From the NCBI GenBank assembly GCA_016793865.1, contig JAEULJ010000007.1, positions 496,001 to 560,000 on the forward strand: a stretch of DNA of 64,000 nt, in the 5' to 3' direction. The translations under genes and the position numbers were made by a program. The notes below the pieces were generated by a model that did no database searches, was not told where the DNA came from, and was given only the letters and a program-made list of their open reading frames with translations. The number at the start of each line of letters is the position of its first letter. The first letter of the stretch is position 1. Shown in pieces: positions 59,664-64,000 of the stretch. The stretch is from Altererythrobacter sp. (GTDB lineage Bacteria; Pseudomonadota; Alphaproteobacteria; Sphingomonadales; Sphingomonadaceae).

Positions 59664-60857
59664 TCACCCCAACATCCCCACGAATTTCTCGAACAGATAG
59701 AAACTGTCCTGCGGGCCGGGGCTGGCTTCGGGGTGATACTGGACGCCGAAGGCGCGTTTGCCGGTGATGGCGATGCCGCAGTTGGTGCCGTCGAACAGCG
59801 AGACGTGGGTTTCCTCGACGCCCGGCGGCAGCGTGGCGTTGTCGATCGCGAAGCCGTGGTTCATGCTCGTGATCTCGAACAGGCCCTCGCTGGCGCCCCA
59901 GCTCTTGCCGACGCGCTTGACCGGGTGGTTGGCGCCGCGGTGGCCCTGGTGCATCTTGGCGGTCTTCGCCCCGGCGGCGAGGCCGAGCATCTGGTGGCCG
60001 AGGCAGATGCCGAACAGCGGCACGTCCGCCTCCAGCAGGCCCTTGATGACCGGCACCGCATATTTCCCCGTCGCCGCCGGATCGCCCGGGCCGTTGGAGA
60101 GGAACACCCCGTCGGGCTTGAGCGCCATGATCTCGTCCAGCGAGGTGCGTGCGGGCACCACGGTAACCTTGGCTCCGGCGCTGGCCAGATTGCGGAAGAT
60201 GTTGTCCTTCGCGCCGTAATCGATGGCGACGACGTGCGGCTTCCCCTGCCAGTCGGCGCGGCCATAGCCCTTGCCGAGCGTCCAGCCGCCGCCGCCCCAT
60301 TGCTCGCTCTCGGCGCGGGTGACGCGCGGCACCAGGTCCAGCCCTTCCAGCCCGCTCCACTCCTGCGCCAGCTTGCGGAGGGCCTTGAGGTCGAACTTGC
60401 CCCCGGGATCGTGAGCGATCGCCACATTGGGCGCGCCCTCCAGCCGGACCTTGCGGGTGAGCGCGCGGGTATCGACCCCGGAAAGGCCGATCTTGCCCTG
60501 CGCCCTGAGCCAGTCGCCAAACTCGCTCTCGGCACGGAAACTGGACGACGGGGTCACGTCCTCGCGCACGACACAGCCCACGGCGCCCAGTGACCGTTCC
60601 TGGCCCCGGCTCTCCACATCCTCCGCATTGGCGCCGACATTGCCGATATGCGGGAAGGTGAAGCACACCACCTGCGCGTCATAGGAGGGATCGGTCATAA
60701 CCTCCTGATAGCCGGTCATGGCGGTGTTGAAGCACAGCTCGCCCACCGCCTGGCCCTCGTGCCCGAAACCCTTGCCCCAGATCACCGTGCCGTCAGCGAA
60801 CACGAGCACGCCGGTCGAGCCGGGAGGTTGCGCGTGCGAAGAGGCGGATCGGGCCAT
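59664..60857 (-). CDS. carA: carbamoyl-phosphate synthase small subunit
   Basis: The 397-residue glutamine amidotransferase subunit supplies ammonia to CarB. N-terminal domain: LVFADGTVIWGKGFG near residue 18 and FPHIGNVGANAEDVESR near 69. Class I GATase domain: LSNGPGDP near 250, catalytic C285 in FGICLGHQMLGLA, and QYHPEASPGPQDS near 370. Complete. It is divergent from yqeY; carB follows only after the unknown gene and the DUF559 cassette. Confidence 0.97.
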   Translation of the reverse strand: MARSASSHAQPPGSTGVLVFADGTVIWGKGFGHEGQAVGELCFNTAMTGYQEVMTDPSYDAQVVCFTFPHIGNVGANAEDVESRGQERSLGAVGCVVREDVTPSSSFRAESEFGDWLRAQGKIGLSGVDTRALTRKVRLEGAPNVAIAHDPGGKFDLKALRKLAQEWSGLEGLDLVPRVTRAESEQWGGGGWTLGKGYGRADWQGKPHVVAIDYGAKDNIFRNLASAGAKVTVVPARTSLDEIMALKPDGVFLSNGPGDPAATGKYAVPVIKGLLEADVPLFGICLGHQMLGLAAGAKTAKMHQGHRGANHPVKRVGKSWGASEGLFEITSMNHGFAIDNATLPPGVEETHVSLFDGTNCGIAITGKRAFGVQYHPEASPGPQDSFYLFEKFVGMLG

Positions 60858-61014
60858 TGGCGCTCCGTGAACAGATTGCGACGATGTGTGCTAAGGCGTC
60901 GCCGCTAGAGACGCCCTCCCCCGCCGTCAACCGGCGCTTGGGCGGCAACACTTGGATTTGCGGCTGGGCGGACTATTGAAACGCCGACCCATCCACAGAT
61001 TCACGAAACCCGAA

Positions 61015-61467
61015 ATGATCCGCGACACCATCAAGACCGAAACCATCGCCGCCATGAAAGCCGGCGACAAGAGCCGCACCCACGCGCTCCGCCTGATCGG
61101 CGCGAAGATCAAGGACCGCGACATCGAGCTGCGGACCGCCACGCAGAAGCCCGAGGACGATGCGATGGTGGTCGAGGTGCTGATGAAGATGGCCAAGCAG
61201 CGCCGCGAATCGATCGAGATGTTCGATGGCGGCGGCCGCACCGAACTGGCCGACCAGGAGCGCGGCGAGCTGGCTGTGATCGAGGAGTTCCTGCCCCAGC
61301 AGATGAGCGAGGACGAAACCCGCGCCGCAATCGCCGCGATCAAGGCCGAACTGGGCGCGAGCAGCGTCAAGGACATGGGCCGCGTCATGGCCGAACTGAA
61401 GGCCCGCCACGCCACCAGCCTCGACATGAGCAAGGCGAGCGGGCTGGTGAAGGAAGCGCTGGCCTGA
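61015..61467 (+). CDS. yqeY: GatB/YqeY domain protein
   Basis: The 150-residue protein corresponds to the tRNA-binding tail domain of GatB: MIRDTIKTETIAAMKAGDK at the start, LRLIGAKIKDRDIELR near 24, ELAVIEEFLPQQMSEDE near 84, and KDMGRVMAELKAR near 114. It is a stand-alone YqeY, role unclear, perhaps in tRNA or amidotransferase function. ATG 61015 gives the standard length. Followed by a coupled lipoprotein gene and dnaG. Confidence 0.92.
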   Translation: MIRDTIKTETIAAMKAGDKSRTHALRLIGAKIKDRDIELRTATQKPEDDAMVVEVLMKMAKQRRESIEMFDGGGRTELADQERGELAVIEEFLPQQMSEDETRAAIAAIKAELGASSVKDMGRVMAELKARHATSLDMSKASGLVKEALA

Positions 61468-62162
61468 TGCGCCCCGTCGCCGCCCTGGCGCTGGCGGCGC
61501 TGCTGGCCGGCTGCACGGCGGAACGCGCGCCCGACCCCGCGCCCACGCCGACCGCGACGGTGGCCGCGCCGCGCACGCTGGTCGCCGCCGATCTCGATCC
61601 GGCGACGCTCGGTCCGCGAGTGGCCGGAATGGCGGTGGAGGACATGACGGTGGGCGGCCATGCCGCGCCGCTTGCCCGGGTCAGCGCCTTCGTGGCCTGT
61701 GCCAGGGGGATGACGGCCTGCGATCCGGCTGTGCTGCCCGAAGGCACGATCTACACCTACTTCCTCACGATCACTCCCGCCCCGCCGGCGGCGGCCCCGG
61801 TTGCGAGCGCCAGCACGGTCGATCCCGCGGCGCCCGCCGAGGCTCCGGCGGAGCTGGTCGGCATGAACATGGCGGCGGCGGGGTTCAACGGCGCGGTCGG
61901 CTTCGCCCATGCCGAGGCGGCGGTGGCGCTCGGCAAGGAGGATGCGCTGGGCGTCACGCTGGACCAGAACCGGCTCATCTGGCGCGTGACCGGCGGCAGC
62001 GGCTGGACACCGGGGCGGCCGGTCACCCTGTGGTGGCAATCGACCCGCCCGCCGGCCGGGCAGGCCGCGGCCTATCGCCTGGAATACGCCGGACAGCGCG
62101 CCGACATCCGCGCTCCGTTCCCGGCGGAGGACAAGGCTGTGGAGCGCGATTCGCCACGCTAG
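61467..62162 (+). CDS. putative lipoprotein
   Basis: The 231-residue protein has signal ALALAALLAGC with lipobox LAGC, a Pro/Thr linker, then VAGMAVEDMTVGG, VACARGMTACDP and an Ala-rich middle region; the end contains WTPGRPVTLWWQSTRPP. I do not recognise a family. TGATG overlap with yqeY. Membrane-anchored periplasmic or outer-membrane location is expected from the lipobox. Confidence 0.65.
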   Translation: MRPVAALALAALLAGCTAERAPDPAPTPTATVAAPRTLVAADLDPATLGPRVAGMAVEDMTVGGHAAPLARVSAFVACARGMTACDPAVLPEGTIYTYFLTITPAPPAAAPVASASTVDPAAPAEAPAELVGMNMAAAGFNGAVGFAHAEAAVALGKEDALGVTLDQNRLIWRVTGGSGWTPGRPVTLWWQSTRPPAGQAAAYRLEYAGQRADIRAPFPAEDKAVERDSPR

Positions 62163-62194
62163 GCGCGAATCGGCGGCTCGGTTAGGCTGCTGCG

Positions 62195-64000
62195 ATGGCC
62201 CTCTCCCCCCAATGGCTCGATGCGCTCAGGGCGCGGATCACGCTGTCGGCGGTGATCGGGCGCAGCGTGCGGCTGCAGAAGGCCGGACGCGAGTTCCGCG
62301 CCTGCTGCCCCTTTCACGATGAGAAATCGCCCAGTTTCTACGTCAATGACGCCAAGGGCTTCTATCACTGCTTCGGCTGCCAGGCGCATGGCGATGCGAT
62401 CCGCTGGCTGACCGATCATCAGGGCCTCGCCTTCATGGATGCGGTGAAAGAGCTGGCGGCGGAAGCGGGCCTGGAAGTGCCGGCCCCCGACCCGCGCGCC
62501 GCGCGCCAGGCGGAGCAGCGTGCCGGGCTGAGCGACGTGACCGAGGCGGCGCAGAACTGGTTCGAGGACAATCTGCGCTCGGCTGACGGCGCGGAAGCGC
62601 GCGGCTATCTCGCCCGGCGCGGGATTTCCGATGCCACCGCGCGCGCCTTCGGCTTCGGCCATGCACCCGACAGCCGGCAGGCGCTGTCCCGCGCCCTGTC
62701 CCGCTTCGACGAAGCGCTGCTGGTCGAGGCGGGAATGCGGATCGCGCCCGAGGACGGCGAGAAGGAGCACTACGATCGCTTCCGGGGGCGGCTGATGCTG
62801 CCCATCCACGATGCGCGCGGGCGCGTGATCGCCTTCGGCGGGCGCACGCTCGCCACGGACGTCGCCAGGAACGGGGGCGGCGCGAAATATCTCAACAGCC
62901 CCGATACCCCGCTCTTCGACAAGGGACGCACGCTTTACAACCTGCACCGCGCCGCGCCCGCCGCGCGCAAGGCCGGGCGGATGGTGGTGGTCGAAGGCTA
63001 TATGGACGTGATCGCGCTGGCGCAGGCGGGGATCGCGGAAGCGGTCGCGCCGATGGGCACCGCGCTTACCGAACACCAGCTCGAGCTGCTGTGGCGCCAG
63101 GTCGAACGCCCGATCCTGTGTTTCGACGGCGATGCGGCGGGCCAGCGCGCCGCCTTGAAGGCGATTGCCCGCGCCTTGCCGCTGCTGCGTCCGGGCCATT
63201 CGCTGGGGATCGTGCGCCTCCCGGCCGGGCTCGATCCCGATGACCTGATCCGTCAGCAGGGCGCCGGGGCGGTGGCGGCCTTGCTCGCCGCGCCCCAGTC
63301 GCTTGCCGATGCGCTGTGGCGGTTCGAGCACGACGCAGCCCCGCTTTCCGCGCCCGAGGACAAGGCGGGACTCAAGGCCCGCCTGCTCTCCCATGTCGAG
63401 ACTATCCAGGATCCCGACATCCGCGCGCTGTATCGGCGCGAACTGCTGGAGCGATTCTCCGCCTTCGCCTTTCCGCCCCGCCCCCCTCGAAGCAATCAGC
63501 CGCGCGAATGGAAGCCCGGCCAACCGCGCCGTGCGGACGCGCCGCAGCGCTCCGCACCCGAGGTCACGGCACGGTTGCAGCAGCTCGCGCGGGGCGGCGC
63601 GCGGAGCGCTTTCGCCACCGCCGTGCTCAGCGGCCTCGCCCGCCATCCGGGGGAGATCGCGCGGCACGAGGACGCGCTGATGCAGCTCGCCAGGCGTGAC
63701 CGAAATGTCGCCCCCGCGATCGACGCGTTGATGGCGTTGTCGGAATCGCTTGATTTGGGCGGCACATCGCCCATATCTGCGCCAATCGGCCTGCCTGCCC
63801 TACCGGACAGAAATCACTATGCCTTTCTCCATGAAGGCAATTCTCCGGACGAAGCGCGCGAGGATCTGGCCGAGGCTGTGTCGTTGCTGGTCGAAAGGCC
63901 CGCGCTGAAAGCCGCCAAGGCGGCCGCCACCGCGCGTTTCGATCACGACCCGGAAGGCTCGATCGCCGAGCAGGGGCGCTTGCGTGAACGCGAGATGGCC
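62195..64000 (+). CDS. dnaG: DNA primase, 3' end outside the window
   Basis: The first 602 codons of primase, in frame to the window end. The zinc finger CCPFH...CFGC has ligands C38, H41, C59 and C62. The RNA polymerase domain carries HYDRFRGRLMLPIHDARG near 189 and the TOPRIM motif VVVEGYMDVIAL near 264, then LCFDGDAAGQRAA near 308. The linker and the start of the helicase-binding domain follow. It makes primers for replication. rpoD usually follows and would lie off the edge. Confidence 0.97.
   Translation, partial: MALSPQWLDALRARITLSAVIGRSVRLQKAGREFRACCPFHDEKSPSFYVNDAKGFYHCFGCQAHGDAIRWLTDHQGLAFMDAVKELAAEAGLEVPAPDPRAARQAEQRAGLSDVTEAAQNWFEDNLRSADGAEARGYLARRGISDATARAFGFGHAPDSRQALSRALSRFDEALLVEAGMRIAPEDGEKEHYDRFRGRLMLPIHDARGRVIAFGGRTLATDVARNGGGAKYLNSPDTPLFDKGRTLYNLHRAAPAARKAGRMVVVEGYMDVIALAQAGIAEAVAPMGTALTEHQLELLWRQVERPILCFDGDAAGQRAALKAIARALPLLRPGHSLGIVRLPAGLDPDDLIRQQGAGAVAALLAAPQSLADALWRFEHDAAPLSAPEDKAGLKARLLSHVETIQDPDIRALYRRELLERFSAFAFPPRPPRSNQPREWKPGQPRRADAPQRSAPEVTARLQQLARGGARSAFATAVLSGLARHPGEIARHEDALMQLARRDRNVAPAIDALMALSESLDLGGTSPISAPIGLPALPDRNHYAFLHEGNSPDEAREDLAEAVSLLVERPALKAAKAAATARFDHDPEGSIAEQGRLREREMA

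Overview
The window is about 64 kb of high-GC, gene-dense chromosome from an alphaproteobacterium, most likely a member of Sphingomonadales (sphingomonad/Erythrobacteraceae type). The grounds are gene content and order: a DUF6356 protein, DUF4170, a RibBX-type riboflavin protein, glyQ-glyS-ppdK, mreBCD-mrdA-rodA, carA/carB next to yqeY-dnaG, a CIO-type cytochrome bd, and heavy use of 4-bp stop/start overlaps. No rRNA, prophage, complete insertion sequence or CRISPR array was seen. Species-level placement is inference.

Layout. 1-19 kb: a GT87 mannosyltransferase-like membrane protein; a MoxR ATPase and its CoxE-like VWA partner separated by a soluble chemoreceptor; DUF817; a lipid II flippase of the Amj family convergent with a NamZ-type muramidase; tyrS; a PilZ protein; MFS exporter-cysK; an FAD/NAD(P)-binding protein with DUF6356; a MerR regulator with a DmdC-like acyl-CoA dehydrogenase; hisI; comF; a BioC/NDUFAF5-like methyltransferase. 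19-36.5 kb: ppdK, glyS, glyQ, two tandem TraB/GumN lipoproteins, rplY (with a clear terminator), pth, a Tat-exported SDR, a CPBP protease, ychF, a UshA-like lipoprotein, a MaoC dehydratase, a lipoprotein and mutL. 36.7-47.9 kb: the rod-shape operon mreBCD-mrdA-rodA, tRNA-Lys(CTT), cydAB, and ribB-eamA-ribH behind an 18-bp palindrome that contains a perfect TATAAT. 47.9-54.9 kb: a secreted DUF11/CshA-like surface protein, eno, a YqjD/YqjE-like membrane cluster, DUF4170, an APH-like kinase and greA. 55-64 kb: the carA/carB locus, rearranged by accessory DNA, then yqeY, a lipoprotein and dnaG, which runs off the right edge.

The most unusual part is the carA-carB interval. A low-GC unknown gene and a DUF559 (Vsr-like endonuclease fold) gene lie between carA and carB. 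The DUF559 gene is flanked by G/C-rich palindromic repeats. The first 31 codons of carB occur twice, once at the working carB and once as a stranded 47-codon fragment on the other side of the DUF559 cassette. This looks like a mobile cassette that entered carB and rebuilt its 5' end. The same palindromic repeat family is inserted in frame twice inside glyS and once, degenerate, in the mutL linker, so repeat-encoded peptides of about 33-35 residues are built into housekeeping proteins.

A second notable system is ribB. It encodes an N-terminal helix-turn-helix fused to dihydroxybutanone-phosphate synthase and a degenerate GTP cyclohydrolase II-like domain. A perfect operator-like palindrome covers its -10 box, which suggests autoregulation in place of an FMN riboswitch. 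Two genes (FAD-binding protein and APH-like kinase) appear to need CTG starts in CTGA overlaps.
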